Source of the DNA: a virus | Direction: 5' to 3' (one strand) | Length of the DNA: 48,716 bases | Virus record (IMG/VR): IMGVR_UViG_3300048591_000731 | Location: 1 to 48,716 of that record | Program-made: the position numbers and the translations under genes | The notes under the pieces: generated by a model | Database searches by the model: none | Told to the model about the DNA's origin: nothing | What the model saw: only the letters and a program-made list of their open reading frames with translations | In this document: positions 1 through 8,325 of the stretch, piece by piece | Layout of the letters: every line of letters begins with the position of its first letter | Position numbering within the stretch: position 1 is the stretch's first letter

Positions 1-42
1 TATGCGACAATTGCCACACATTTACACGGCCCGCAATTGCAA

Positions 43-59
43 TTGAGACTCAGTCTCAA
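43..59. repeat. Perfect 17-base inverted repeat
   Basis: TTGAGACT, a central C, then AGTCTCAA: two 8-base arms match exactly. CAATTG precedes and overlaps the left arm. The form fits an operator for a dimeric regulator or a DNA-end protein site. It lies near the window edge and upstream of the leftward gene that begins at 48713 if the ends are joined. No function can be assigned from sequence alone. Confidence 0.6.
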
Positions 60-186
60 CTACGGCGGGTGGGCTCGCGGTGCGCGCGAGGGGGGGGAGG
101 GGGGGTCCGGCCCCCCGGCTCGACGCACCCATTAGGCCTCAAAAGGCCCCACACCCATACTGACCCCCCGGCCCCCCCAACTAGTT

Positions 187-453
187 GTCCCCAGGGGACG
201 CACTCCGTCCCCAACTTCGTCCCCAAAAAACCCGCCCCACACCCTCCAATCCCACTTGGGGACGCTGGGGACGCTGGGGACGCTATCACCCTTTACTACT
301 CCACTGGGGGTAGATAAAGAAGAAGAATAGGAGAATACCCTATAACGTCCCCACGTCCCCCCACCCAACCCCCTCCCCACCCCCAAATCCGCCCCCACGT
401 CCTCCAATCGCCATTTCCAGTGGGGACAACCGGGGACAACCCACTCCGTCCCC
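187..453. repeat. Cluster of twelve GGGGAC/GTCCCC hexamers
   Basis: GTCCCC occurs at 187, 207, 219, 347, 355 and 448. GGGGAC occurs at 194, 258, 267, 276, 422 and 432. Three copies at 258-281 sit in exact 9-base tandem units (TGGGGACGC), and the pair at 422/432 is a 10-base tandem. Some neighbours are inverted, for example 187 and 194. Such spacing resembles iterons bound by an initiator protein. The cluster is confined to the non-coding region before the ATPase gene. Confidence 0.6.
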
Positions 454-479
454 AACCCCTCCACCCGCCTCCACCAACG

Positions 480-499
480 AAAAACCCCCTTTCGGGGGC
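480..499 (-). terminator. Rho-independent terminator after the leftward ATPase gene
   Basis: Read leftward, CCCCC (498-494), a GAAA loop (493-490), GGGGG (489-485) and then TTTTT (484-480). It lies about 35 bases past the stop codon of the ATPase gene on the same strand, the expected place for an intrinsic terminator. Confidence 0.75.
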
Positions 500-533
500 T
501 CTTCACTCACCTTCCACACCTTGGCGGACAGCT

Positions 534-2021
534 TTACCTCCGCCCCGCACCCTTCGGCCACCCCCTAATGCTCGGATTACCCTCCTCCGGCACCTTCCAC
601 TTCTCGCTCACCCACACCACTCCCCTCCCAAACCGCCTCGTCTTGGCTTCCCAGCACCTCTTCATCGCCCCCACCCCCAGAATCGCCCTCACTGTCCTAA
701 TCCCCTCCATCTTCCCGGCCTCCTTGCCCATCACCGCCTCCAACGCCTCCAGCACCGTCTCCCACGGCACCACCACCCCATACACCGGGCCCTCCACACC
801 CGCCCTCCTCAGCCGCCCCTCCACCTCCTCCGCCAGAATCCCCGCGATCTCCGCGTCCTGGTCCATCTCCTCAGCCCTCTCCCGACTCACCAGCGCCACG
901 GCCTCCGCAGCCCTCACCGTCCTGAGCACCCGGTCCTCCCACTCCCCAAACCGACCCCTCAACCCCCCGTACTCCGGCATCTGATCCGCCTCCTGCAGCA
1001 CCGCCAAACAGTCCCCGACCAGCTCCCGGCCCCTCTCCCGCACAAACCGCTCCGCCCACCCCCTATAGTCCACACCCGCCCTCTGCCGTCCCACCTTCAA
1101 CACCACCGCCCTGCTCGCCAGATCCGCACTCACCTGCGGCGTATTGCTCGTGAACATCCACGTATACCCGTTCACCACGCTGCTGTGCCCGCTATACAGC
1201 TTGTGCCCCTGCACCTCCCGGGCCGTAATCAAACTCTCCATCAACGGATCACTGAGCCCCCCCTTGATGTTGTCCACCAGAACCACCCGCTTCCCCCTCG
1301 CACTCTCGCTGAAGAACGCCCCCAGCACCCGATCATCGACCCGGTGCTTCACCTGCACACACCCACCCGCCACCAACGCGATCATCTCGGCCGTGCTCGT
1401 CTTGCCGCTCCCCTTCCCGTGCTCGCTCGTAAACACGAACGCCGGCCGCCCCCCGGGCCCCACCCCGCTAAACAGCGTCAGCAGCGCCACCACCATGCCG
1501 GCCCGATCCACTTCCGTCTCCGCATTCAAGGCCCCAGCCCACTCCCTTAGCGCCTCCCCGTCCCCGCCCCAACCCCACCCCTCATCTGTCCACCCACCCA
1601 AATACAGCACATCCTCCCGCATCGGCCAGTGCGGCAGGAACTCCACGCTCGCATATCGCTCCACGCCCTGCCCCACCTTTGCGACCCACTGATACAGATC
1701 CCCCAACCCCACCGCCTTCACCCGACCCTCCACCCCTCGCACCGACAACTGGTCCTTCCGAAAATTCAGTGGGCCCACCGCCGTCTGCAGCCACGCCGAA
1801 AACTCCCCCTCGTCCACCAGCTCCACCAGATCCTCCCACCCATCCACCGGCTCCCCGATCACCCGGGGCACCAACACCGACCCCCCCACCACCTTGGGCC
1901 AACCACCAGTCTCCTCCAGCACACCCGCCATCACCTGACCCGGATCCAACCAGCCCGGCAACTCATCACCCTTGGCATCGAACACACCGCTGTCTGCCGA
2001 CCAGTTTCTCACTACGTACAT
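534..2021 (-). CDS. P-loop ATPase, probable primase/helicase-type replication protein
   Basis: 495 residues. The middle of the protein carries a Walker A motif (EHGKGSGKTS), a Walker B-like VVLVDN and a downstream FTSNTPQVSADLASR segment. That last segment resembles the sensor/arginine part of SF3-like or primase-associated helicases. I see no separate primase catalytic motif, so the activity could be helicase or primase-helicase. An AGGAGG ribosome-binding site precedes the ATG at 2021. A hairpin terminator follows the stop. The gene diverges from the structural operon and would be first in the leftward replication block if the genome is circular. The function is inferred from motifs only. 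Confidence 0.6.
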   Translation of the reverse strand: MYVVRNWSADSGVFDAKGDELPGWLDPGQVMAGVLEETGGWPKVVGGSVLVPRVIGEPVDGWEDLVELVDEGEFSAWLQTAVGPLNFRKDQLSVRGVEGRVKAVGLGDLYQWVAKVGQGVERYASVEFLPHWPMREDVLYLGGWTDEGWGWGGDGEALREWAGALNAETEVDRAGMVVALLTLFSGVGPGGRPAFVFTSEHGKGSGKTSTAEMIALVAGGCVQVKHRVDDRVLGAFFSESARGKRVVLVDNIKGGLSDPLMESLITAREVQGHKLYSGHSSVVNGYTWMFTSNTPQVSADLASRAVVLKVGRQRAGVDYRGWAERFVRERGRELVGDCLAVLQEADQMPEYGGLRGRFGEWEDRVLRTVRAAEAVALVSRERAEEMDQDAEIAGILAEEVEGRLRRAGVEGPVYGVVVPWETVLEALEAVMGKEAGKMEGIRTVRAILGVGAMKRCWEAKTRRFGRGVVWVSEKWKVPEEGNPSIRGWPKGAGRR

Positions 2022-2032
2022 CCGGGGCCTCC

Positions 2033-2061
2033 TTGTCAGTGCTCAAACGACCCACTATACT
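2033..2061 (+). promoter_or_regulatory. Sigma70-like promoter of the rightward operon, leaderless start
   Basis: TTGTCA (2033-2038), 17-base spacer, TATACT (2056-2061). Transcription would begin within a base or two of the ATG at 2070, which has no ribosome-binding site, so the first gene is probably translated from a leaderless mRNA. The same interval is the upstream region of the divergent ATPase gene. Confidence 0.7.
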
Positions 2062-2069
2062 CCCTTTCA

Positions 2070-2543
2070 ATGCCACGTCTAGGCCTCTCCAACACGCCCT
2101 ACACCCCCGCCACCTTCGGCCTCGGCACCGGCATCACCAACTCCCCCACCCAGCCCACCACCCCTCAAATCATGGGTCCCCTCCCACCCCAAACCCCGGG
2201 TGGGGGGGTCTCAGACGCACCGATGTCGGAGGCCCGCTTGCGTGCAATCCGACGCAACATCGGACGCAGGGCCATCGCGAAGGCCCGCTCCCGCAAGAAA
2301 GATGCCGCTGATTACGGTATGGTGACCACCGATGACCTCCACCAGGCCCAAGAAGAACTCCGAGCCCGAGGACTATCCTTCGACCAGAACCTCGGATACG
2401 AGCCCTTCGAGACCGCCACGGGCACCGCAATCCCCATCCGTGACTTCACACGATCCTTCGTCCGAGGAGTCCCCATCGCCCCGCCGACGGTCTACCGCCA
2501 AACGGGCGGCACCGGCCCCTTCCGACCCACCCCCGCCTACTAA
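2070..2543 (+). CDS. Hypothetical protein, first gene of the rightward operon
   Basis: 157 residues, family not recognised. The N-terminal third is rich in Pro, Thr and Gly. It is followed by a basic segment with many Arg and Lys (around residues 50-75), and the rest looks soluble. The ATG at 2070 lies 8 bases after a TATACT -10 box and has no Shine-Dalgarno sequence, so leaderless translation fits. Position just before the terminase genes suggests a packaging-related or DNA-binding role, but nothing in the sequence proves it. One copy of the dispersed G-rich motif (2198) lies inside, encoding Pro-Gly-Gly-Gly. Confidence 0.65.
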   Translation: MPRLGLSNTPYTPATFGLGTGITNSPTQPTTPQIMGPLPPQTPGGGVSDAPMSEARLRAIRRNIGRRAIAKARSRKKDAADYGMVTTDDLHQAQEELRARGLSFDQNLGYEPFETATGTAIPIRDFTRSFVRGVPIAPPTVYRQTGGTGPFRPTPAY

Positions 2544-2592
2544 CCCGGAGTCCGGGTGGGGGGGTTCAGATGGCATCCCCGTGATCGGGTCG

Positions 2593-3033
2593 ATGACCAT
2601 CACCGAAAATCTTCCAACAGAAAAGGATGAAGTCCATGACTTCCTCGACCCCTCCGTCATCAGCGAATCCCTCAAGCGACGAGGCATTACCCCCGACTGG
2701 TTCCTCGTCGAACTCCTCAACATCTACGACCAGGCCAAAGCTGAAGCCGATTTCAAGGCCGCAGCCAACATCCTCCAACGCATACACCAGTTCATTGCGG
2801 GATCCGTCCGACTCGCCCAAGTCAAGAGGACCCTCACGGCTGAAGCTCCCTCATCCGGCCACGATCCCAATGGACTCAACCCCTCCGACCCAGCCGCTCG
2901 ACTTCTTGCACTCACCCGCAACCGCACCCCTCTCTCCCGTCTCATCAGCGATCGAGCCGTCCAGTACGAGCGACGATCCAAAGAAAACCAAGTCCCGGAA
3001 ATCTTCGTTGACAGTACCGACCCCGACGAATGA
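2593..3033 (+). CDS. Candidate terminase small subunit
   Basis: 146 residues, acidic start, then helical segments including SLKRRGITPDWFLVELLNIY and an Ala-rich helix. That pattern resembles the helix-turn-helix plus oligomerisation region of small terminase subunits. It lies four genes before the large terminase subunit, a usual distance in phages. The start is uncertain: ATG 2593 is chosen, and an in-frame GTG at 2581 is possible. The sequence upstream in this frame is the shadow of the previous gene. A copy of the G-rich motif (2554) sits in the gap between the two genes. Confidence 0.45.
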   Translation: MTITENLPTEKDEVHDFLDPSVISESLKRRGITPDWFLVELLNIYDQAKAEADFKAAANILQRIHQFIAGSVRLAQVKRTLTAEAPSSGHDPNGLNPSDPAARLLALTRNRTPLSRLISDRAVQYERRSKENQVPEIFVDSTDPDE

Positions 3034-3361
3034 GCAGGCTGCCGCCTTCGAGTGGTTCTGTGGCCTAGACGACGGCGAGATCCACTCGCATGCCATCACG
3101 GCCATCCGTGCCATGCTCACGGTGCCCGGCTCCAACGCCCTGCTCTCCATCCACGCCGATCCCCTCGACTTCACACGACTTCTCTTCTGCAACCACTGGG
3201 ACTCGGGCTCCATCTCCCACAGCCCCTCCTTCCAGGCCCTGTTCCTACACCACGCCTTCTGGAACGAACGCGCCTTCCTGGGCCTCTCCTACGAGATCCA
3301 GACCCTCATTCTGATCCGTACCCTCGCGTGCCACGCGTACATCCTCAACGATCCGAGGTAA
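3008..3361 (+). CDS. Hypothetical protein
   Basis: About 117 residues if the TTG at 3008 is used. The next in-frame ATG, at 3111, would cut the protein well into its good sequence. A weak GGAA precedes the TTG. The protein is helical, rich in His, Leu and Phe, with no recognised domain. The proposed start lies inside the end of the previous gene (26-base overlap), and the next gene follows after two bases, so all are likely cotranslated. The family is unknown and the start is weakly supported. Confidence 0.5.
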   Translation: MTVPTPTNEQAAAFEWFCGLDDGEIHSHAITAIRAMLTVPGSNALLSIHADPLDFTRLLFCNHWDSGSISHSPSFQALFLHHAFWNERAFLGLSYEIQTLILIRTLACHAYILNDPR

Positions 3362-3363
3362 CC

Positions 3364-3642
3364 ATGGACCCACATCTCGAAGAGATCAAGAAGTCCCGAC
3401 AAGCTGTCTACGGCGATCCCCTCCAGAACCACCAGGGCATCGCGGCAGCCTGGTCCGGTCTCCTCCAACCCCACTGGGAGGCCATCCGCGACGGCCGCCC
3501 CATCCCCTCGTGGACCGTCGCACATATGATGGCCGCCCTCAAGCTCAACCGCATGCGAATCACCTATCACCCCGACAACTACGACGACATCACTGTGTAT
3601 CTCCAGTTCGCGAAGGACTGGCAATCCCAAGGAACCCCATGA
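3364..3642 (+). CDS. DUF6378-like small phage protein
   Basis: 92 residues with an early ERxxxYGDP-like segment (SRQAVYGDPLQNHQGIAAAW), then IPSWTVAHMMAALKLNRMRI and a DNYDDI segment. This order matches small phage and bacterial proteins of the DUF6378 type, whose function is not known. A GAGGTAA ribosome-binding site precedes the ATG at 3364. Its stop overlaps the ATG of the next gene (ATGA), a sign of translational coupling. Family assignment is by recall of the pattern. Confidence 0.6.
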   Translation: MDPHLEEIKKSRQAVYGDPLQNHQGIAAAWSGLLQPHWEAIRDGRPIPSWTVAHMMAALKLNRMRITYHPDNYDDITVYLQFAKDWQSQGTP

Positions 3643-4001
3643 TCAAGCCCCTCGTCTACATCTCGTCGCCCTACTCCAAGGGCTCCATCTCCAAGAACGT
3701 CCGCTTCCAGCATCACATCTGGGAGCAGCTCCGCCGTCGAAACACTGTGACACCCATCGCACCGCTCTGGTCTCACTACCAGGACGTCCACTTCCCGCTC
3801 ACCCATGCCGAGTGGCTTGACTACGATCTCGAAGTCATCCGTCGCTGCGACGCCGTCCTCCGCCTCGACGCCGGCGGTCCCGGCCTCTACCACCAGCACG
3901 AGTCCTCCGGCGCCGACATGGAAGTCAAGTTCGCGACCGAACTTGGCATCCCCGTCTTCTACTCCGTCGGTGACCTGTACGAGTGGGCCGATGCCCGCTG
4001 A
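3639..4001 (+). CDS. DUF1937/DUF4406-type, nucleoside deoxyribosyltransferase-like protein
   Basis: 120 residues. It starts with VYISSPYSKG and ends with a cluster holding DAVLRLD, SSGADMEVKFA and ELGIPVFY. This is the layout of DUF1937/DUF4406 proteins related to nucleoside 2-deoxyribosyltransferases, where the Ser-Gly and Glu near the end form the nucleoside pocket. The substrate is unknown. It may act in nucleotide handling with the reductase and MazG-like genes further down. AAGGA precedes the ATG, which overlaps the previous stop. Confidence 0.65.
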   Translation: MIKPLVYISSPYSKGSISKNVRFQHHIWEQLRRRNTVTPIAPLWSHYQDVHFPLTHAEWLDYDLEVIRRCDAVLRLDAGGPGLYHQHESSGADMEVKFATELGIPVFYSVGDLYEWADAR

Positions 4002-5961
4002 ACTGACCATCATGAAGACGCCGGTTGTTCCGATCACCCGATCGAACAATCCGCTCTACCCCCTCCCACCCGACTACTACAAGCTGACGAAGGAGGGGCA
4101 GGCTCGGGCCCGCATGAACGCGTGCCGTCAGTGGCTCCTCTGTCCACGCTTTGGAGCCCCCCCCACCCTGTACCACCCCGAGGCCCTGCTCGCCTCGAAG
4201 ACCGCCTTCGACGCCTTCTATCTCCGACGCCACCACTTCGAGAACGGCGGCCTCTTCTACGATGTCGACCCCTGCCCCGACGGACCCCACCACGACGCAC
4301 TATCTGTCGCGATCCACGAGCACAACCGTGTCGTTGGCTCGATGCCCCGTGGCTTCGGCAAGTCCACCGACATCGTGAAGACCATGATGACGAGGGCCCT
4401 CTCCGCCAATGGTTGGAGCACCTCCTACTGCACGAGCACCCACAAGATCGGCAAGCGCTTCTTCATCAAGATGATGCAGGAGATCGAGACCAACCCCTTC
4501 TTGCGGGCCGACTACCAGGCAGTCCACGGATCCGTCCCCAACCCCTCTCGCTCATCCAGCCGGCCCTGGTCCTCCCAGGACATGTCCCTGTACCTCGGCA
4601 ACGGTAGTTCCTTTGACGGCATGTCCGTGGACGGTGCTATCCGAGCCGGCCGACCCCACGACCTCTTTCTCGACGACCCCGAGAAGGACGCACGCGGCGC
4701 CACCGACATGGCCCAACGTCGCGCCTACCTCGAAACTCTCGTCTTCAAGGTGATGGGCCCCATGATCCGGGACCCCCGCCGACTCATGTGCTGGACCGGC
4801 ACCCGCATCAGCCGACGCCACTACTTGTGGGCCGCCACCGCTTCCGATCCCAACACCGGCATCCGTCTCGAACCCCGCTTCGAGCACTGGCGTACCCTTG
4901 CGTTCCAGGCTGCCTACCCCTCACCGACCGACATGCAGGAAGCCTTGTGGCCCACCTACATGCCCATCTCCGAGATCGAACTCGAAATCGAGCGCCTCGG
5001 TCTCGAATTCGTGCGAGCCGAATACTTCAATGAGCCGGGCTCCGGTACCGCCCTCGTCTTCCAGCTCTCCCCGGACCACCACTCCTGGGACATCCCGACT
5101 CTGCCCAGCCTCATCGCGATCGACAACCCCCGCACCTGCCAAGACCTGATCGTCTACCGCTCCGAAACCAAGGGCACCCAGTCCTACCCCTTCAGCCGGT
5201 TCCTCGACTCCTGCCTCGTCTGCACCACCGTCGACTGGGGTGCCACCCTCGGACCCACCGCCGACCCCAGTGCCGTCACTACCGTCGCCCTCTCCCGCGA
5301 CAACGAGATCTTCGTGCTCGACTGCTGGGAAGGCCGCAAGTCCATTGCCGACGTCGCTGCCGTCGCGACCGACCAAGCCCTCCGCTTCCGATCCCGGGCC
5401 ATCCTCGTCGAAACGTCCGGAGTTCAGGCCGCCTTCCAGCCCGTCCTCATGGACGCGGTCCGCAACGCCCCCGCCGACTTCCGACCCATCGTCCACTCCA
5501 TCAACTCTCGCACCAAGAAGTCCGACCGGATCGCGGCCCTCGGCTGGCGCATCGGCACCCCCGACCACCCCCGATCTCTCCTCAAGGTTCCGTTCCGCAA
5601 CCAGAACCGGCCCAACTGGTCGACTCTCTTCTACCAGCTCTCCAACTTCAACCCCTTTGCGACCGACTGTGGCCTCGACCACGACGACATCCTCGACACC
5701 ATCTCCCTGTTCCAGGAGGGCATCCCCAACGGAACCCGCGTCGTCGACGAGAAAGAGATGGTCCACCAGCCCGACGACGCCATCTCCATGCTGCTCGACG
5801 GCAAGGACATCCACCCCCAGCTCAACGTCCCGTTGATCGGCTACGTGAATGTTGCTAAGCTGCCCCGTGAAACCCTGGACGCCATCATCGACGCCCGAGA
5901 AAAACAAAAGGACACCCCCCATGGTCCCGCCAAATTCTCCGATCCACGGACTGCCTTCTGA
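3991..5961 (+). CDS. terL: Terminase large subunit (packaging ATPase and nuclease)
   Basis: 656 residues. The N-terminal ATPase has a Walker A motif (SMPRGFGKST, residues 117-126) and a Walker B motif (DLFLDD, 224-229). The C-terminal RNase H-like nuclease begins with TTVDWG (Asp about 415), then has ILVETSG and a late DHDDILDT acidic cluster. These are the three metal-binding stations of terminase nucleases. It drives DNA into the prohead and cuts genome units. ATG 3991 overlaps the previous gene by 11 bases. An in-frame ATG at 4012 is an alternative, and neither has a strong ribosome-binding site. Portal, scaffold and capsid follow in the usual order. Confidence 0.9.
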   Translation: MPAELTIMKTPVVPITRSNNPLYPLPPDYYKLTKEGQARARMNACRQWLLCPRFGAPPTLYHPEALLASKTAFDAFYLRRHHFENGGLFYDVDPCPDGPHHDALSVAIHEHNRVVGSMPRGFGKSTDIVKTMMTRALSANGWSTSYCTSTHKIGKRFFIKMMQEIETNPFLRADYQAVHGSVPNPSRSSSRPWSSQDMSLYLGNGSSFDGMSVDGAIRAGRPHDLFLDDPEKDARGATDMAQRRAYLETLVFKVMGPMIRDPRRLMCWTGTRISRRHYLWAATASDPNTGIRLEPRFEHWRTLAFQAAYPSPTDMQEALWPTYMPISEIELEIERLGLEFVRAEYFNEPGSGTALVFQLSPDHHSWDIPTLPSLIAIDNPRTCQDLIVYRSETKGTQSYPFSRFLDSCLVCTTVDWGATLGPTADPSAVTTVALSRDNEIFVLDCWEGRKSIADVAAVATDQALRFRSRAILVETSGVQAAFQPVLMDAVRNAPADFRPIVHSINSRTKKSDRIAALGWRIGTPDHPRSLLKVPFRNQNRPNWSTLFYQLSNFNPFATDCGLDHDDILDTISLFQEGIPNGTRVVDEKEMVHQPDDAISMLLDGKDIHPQLNVPLIGYVNVAKLPRETLDAIIDAREKQKDTPHGPAKFSDPRTAF

Positions 5962-6244
5962 CGTGGACCGCAACGCCCCCGTCACCATACCGGCCTGGCT
6001 CTTCGAGAAGCTCCTGGCCCCCCAGCGTTCCGTCCCACTCCGTGATCCCGGCTTCGACCCCCCACCCGATCTTCAATACAACATCCACGGTCAGTACGGA
6101 GGAACCCCATCAGCGAAGACCCCAAACCCCGAATCGGGTGGGGGGGTTCCGAATCCGTTCCGGGCGTGGGAGCCGGTCGGCCGCAATCAGAAGCTCACGG
6201 AGGCCGCAGAACCTGATACCATGGACGACACTGGGGGTAACTGA
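5921..6244 (+). CDS. Hypothetical protein between terminase and portal
   Basis: 107 residues, Pro-rich, no recognised domain. The ATG at 5921 lies 41 bases inside the end of the terminase gene and has AAAAGGA eight bases upstream. An in-frame GTG at 5963, just after the terminase stop, is an alternative. Its stop overlaps the portal ATG by one base. One copy of the G-rich motif (6136) encodes Gly-Gly-Gly-Val. It could be a small head-assembly protein; this rests on position only. Confidence 0.6.
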   Translation: MVPPNSPIHGLPSDVDRNAPVTIPAWLFEKLLAPQRSVPLRDPGFDPPPDLQYNIHGQYGGTPSAKTPNPESGGGVPNPFRAWEPVGRNQKLTEAAEPDTMDDTGGN

Positions 6245-8322
6245 TGCCGAGTGCCGGTTCCGATTACGCGATGCTTCCCTCATCCAGCGGCAAGTCCAAG
6301 GCCGACCTCATCAAGGTCATGGACGCCCATGTTGTCCGTGAGACTATCCGGTTCACACCGGAGTGGACTCTCATGGCCATCGGCCACTACTACATGAGGG
6401 GCATCCGCAACTTTATCGGGATCGACCGGCTGTCGGGCTCGGTTCGCTGGTCCTACAATCCCCAACAGGACGGCAAGTTCATGGACTTCATCTACCACGA
6501 CATGGTGGTGAAGAAAGACCAAGTCGTCGGACAGCTCCAGCAGTTCGATGTGAGCCCCCATGTCAAGACCGACCTGGTAGGCCTCTCGATGGTCCGCCAG
6601 AAGAACGCGGCCCAGGTCCTGCTGGACTCCAGTCTCGACCCCAAGCATCTCGAAACCGTCAAGTACCAGATCAACAACATGCTGACGGACTACGGTTCCG
6701 TCGGCCTGATGTCCCACACTATTCAGGACCCCGTCATGGGTCCCCGGCTCGAACTCGAAGCCGTGGCCCCTTGGGAAATCCTGCCGTTCCCCGGCATCAC
6801 GATGGACCCCAGCAAGCAGCGGGGCTACGTGCGTCGGCGTCTCGTGGACCTCGAATTCCTGAAGAAGCGGTATCCGGGCAAGGCCGCAGCCAACGAAGCG
6901 AAGATGGACGGCTGGCGGGTCCCGTACGGTTCCGACACCTCCAGCATCGGCACCTCTTTCACGGGCGACATCGCGACCCACGGCGCCCACGTCGTTCGTC
7001 CGCCCATGATCGGCAGCCGGTCCGGTGTCGTCGCGAACAAGCCGGGCTCCGACCGGTACATGCCGGGCCAAACCCTGATCATGTTCGAGGAGTGGTTCCT
7101 GCTCGGGTCGCAGGGTAACGTGATCCGGTACATCGCGAGGTCCGGTGAGTGGATCGCCGAAGACGAGGACTACTCGCAGCGGCCGGCACCCTGTGCCCTG
7201 GAGTTCCGTCGCTACATGGACAATGGGTCCTTCTACGGCATCGGCATCCCCGGCCTCCTGATGCACATCAACCGGAACAATGAGCAGATGCTGTTCCGGG
7301 TGTTCGAGCACATCCGCAGCATGGACAAGTTCGGAACCCTCGTGATCCCGAGCGGCCAGTTCGACGCGGCCAAGCAGTTCAAGGAGACGCCGTATGGTCT
7401 GCTTGTCTGCACCTGGGAACCCGAGCAGTGGAACTCCAACCTGCGTCCCTTCAAGATGGACCCCCACACACCGGGTCGGGACGCTGCGTCTATCGTGGCT
7501 CTCGGCCAGTCCGTCGCCGACAACCTCGTAAAGGTCCCCGAAGTCCTGATGGGTGACGCTCCTGGTCGAGTCGACTCCCATGCCGCTCTCCAGTTCGCAG
7601 CGGACAAGGCGTCCAACACCTTCCACAACCCGACAACGTCGGTGGGCCAGCTCTTCGGCAATGCCTACCGCTACGGAGTCTTCGCGTTGTCGCGGGCCTA
7701 CGTCGATGCCGGCTCCGAACGACTGTCCCGGATTCCCGTCACCAAGCTCCACCACACCATGATCGGAACTGCCATCGATGCCCCGGCGCCGGATTCCGAC
7801 GGTGTCGCTACCCTCCGTCTGACCAGTGAACTGGTGCCGGACTACAACCTCCTGCAGTTCGGTGTCCGGGGCGATGGCATCCGCATGAAGCTGGCCGAGG
7901 GTCAGAAGATCATCGAGGGCCTTTCACGAGGCTACACGACTCTCGACGAGGCGATCATGCTGAACGCCATGAAGGGCCTCGACCTTCCCTTCTACCGGCC
8001 CGAATGGGAACAGACCATCCGGTCCACAACCCTCAACATCCTGCTGCTCTTCAACGACGGCATCGAACCGGGCCAGATGTTTGACAACCCGGACTTCGGC
8101 GTGACCACCTGCAAGCTCATGCTGCTCCAGGAAGTCATGGCGATGCCCGAGTTTGCACTGGCCTCCGAAGAAGTCAAGGTCGAGTTTCAGGGATGGCTGG
8201 ACGACCTTCGTAACGATACCGGTGCAGCCCAGGGTTCTGCTGTGGCCGCCGGATTCCCTCCACTTGATGAACTTGCGGCAGCTGCTAACATGCAGGCTCA
8301 GGCCGCCAAAGCCCAGAGGTAA
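6244..8322 (+). CDS. Portal protein
   Basis: 692 residues, in the range for podoviral portals. It follows the terminase and precedes the scaffold. Features that fit a portal include the long helical stem-like middle, the PWEILPFPG segment typical of portal cores, and an Ala/Gln-rich C-terminal tail. The portal forms the dodecameric ring through which DNA enters and leaves the head. The ATG overlaps the previous stop by one base. No frame break or truncation is seen. Identification is by size, order and general likeness rather than a single diagnostic motif. Confidence 0.8.
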   Translation: MPSAGSDYAMLPSSSGKSKADLIKVMDAHVVRETIRFTPEWTLMAIGHYYMRGIRNFIGIDRLSGSVRWSYNPQQDGKFMDFIYHDMVVKKDQVVGQLQQFDVSPHVKTDLVGLSMVRQKNAAQVLLDSSLDPKHLETVKYQINNMLTDYGSVGLMSHTIQDPVMGPRLELEAVAPWEILPFPGITMDPSKQRGYVRRRLVDLEFLKKRYPGKAAANEAKMDGWRVPYGSDTSSIGTSFTGDIATHGAHVVRPPMIGSRSGVVANKPGSDRYMPGQTLIMFEEWFLLGSQGNVIRYIARSGEWIAEDEDYSQRPAPCALEFRRYMDNGSFYGIGIPGLLMHINRNNEQMLFRVFEHIRSMDKFGTLVIPSGQFDAAKQFKETPYGLLVCTWEPEQWNSNLRPFKMDPHTPGRDAASIVALGQSVADNLVKVPEVLMGDAPGRVDSHAALQFAADKASNTFHNPTTSVGQLFGNAYRYGVFALSRAYVDAGSERLSRIPVTKLHHTMIGTAIDAPAPDSDGVATLRLTSELVPDYNLLQFGVRGDGIRMKLAEGQKIIEGLSRGYTTLDEAIMLNAMKGLDLPFYRPEWEQTIRSTTLNILLLFNDGIEPGQMFDNPDFGVTTCKLMLLQEVMAMPEFALASEEVKVEFQGWLDDLRNDTGAAQGSAVAAGFPPLDELAAAANMQAQAAKAQR

Positions 8323-8325
8323 ACC

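Larger units (their letters stand above)
1..533. other. Non-coding GC-skewed region, candidate replication or packaging origin
   Basis: No reading frame here has convincing coding character: the possible frames are Pro/Gly/Arg-rich and have no ribosome-binding site. The region holds three CAATTG palindromes (8-13, 34-39, 40-45), a perfect inverted repeat (43-59), long G and C runs near 90-180, a cluster of GGGGAC/GTCCCC hexamers (187-453) and a short purine-rich AT-rich island around 310-345. Repeats next to an AT-rich island in a GC-rich genome, beside a helicase-like ATPase gene, resemble a phage origin. That role is inference. The region could equally hold a packaging site or a contig junction. 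Confidence 0.5.

Noticed and set aside
69-561. Open frames on both strands in the left non-coding region
   Set aside because: Pro/Gly/Arg composition, no ribosome-binding sites, and dense repeats show these are chance frames in GC-rich DNA.
4921-5988. Long - strand frames opposite terminase and portal (also 6280-7755)
   Set aside because: Asp/Val/Gly-rich antisense shadows; the + strand genes have catalytic motifs and fit the operon.
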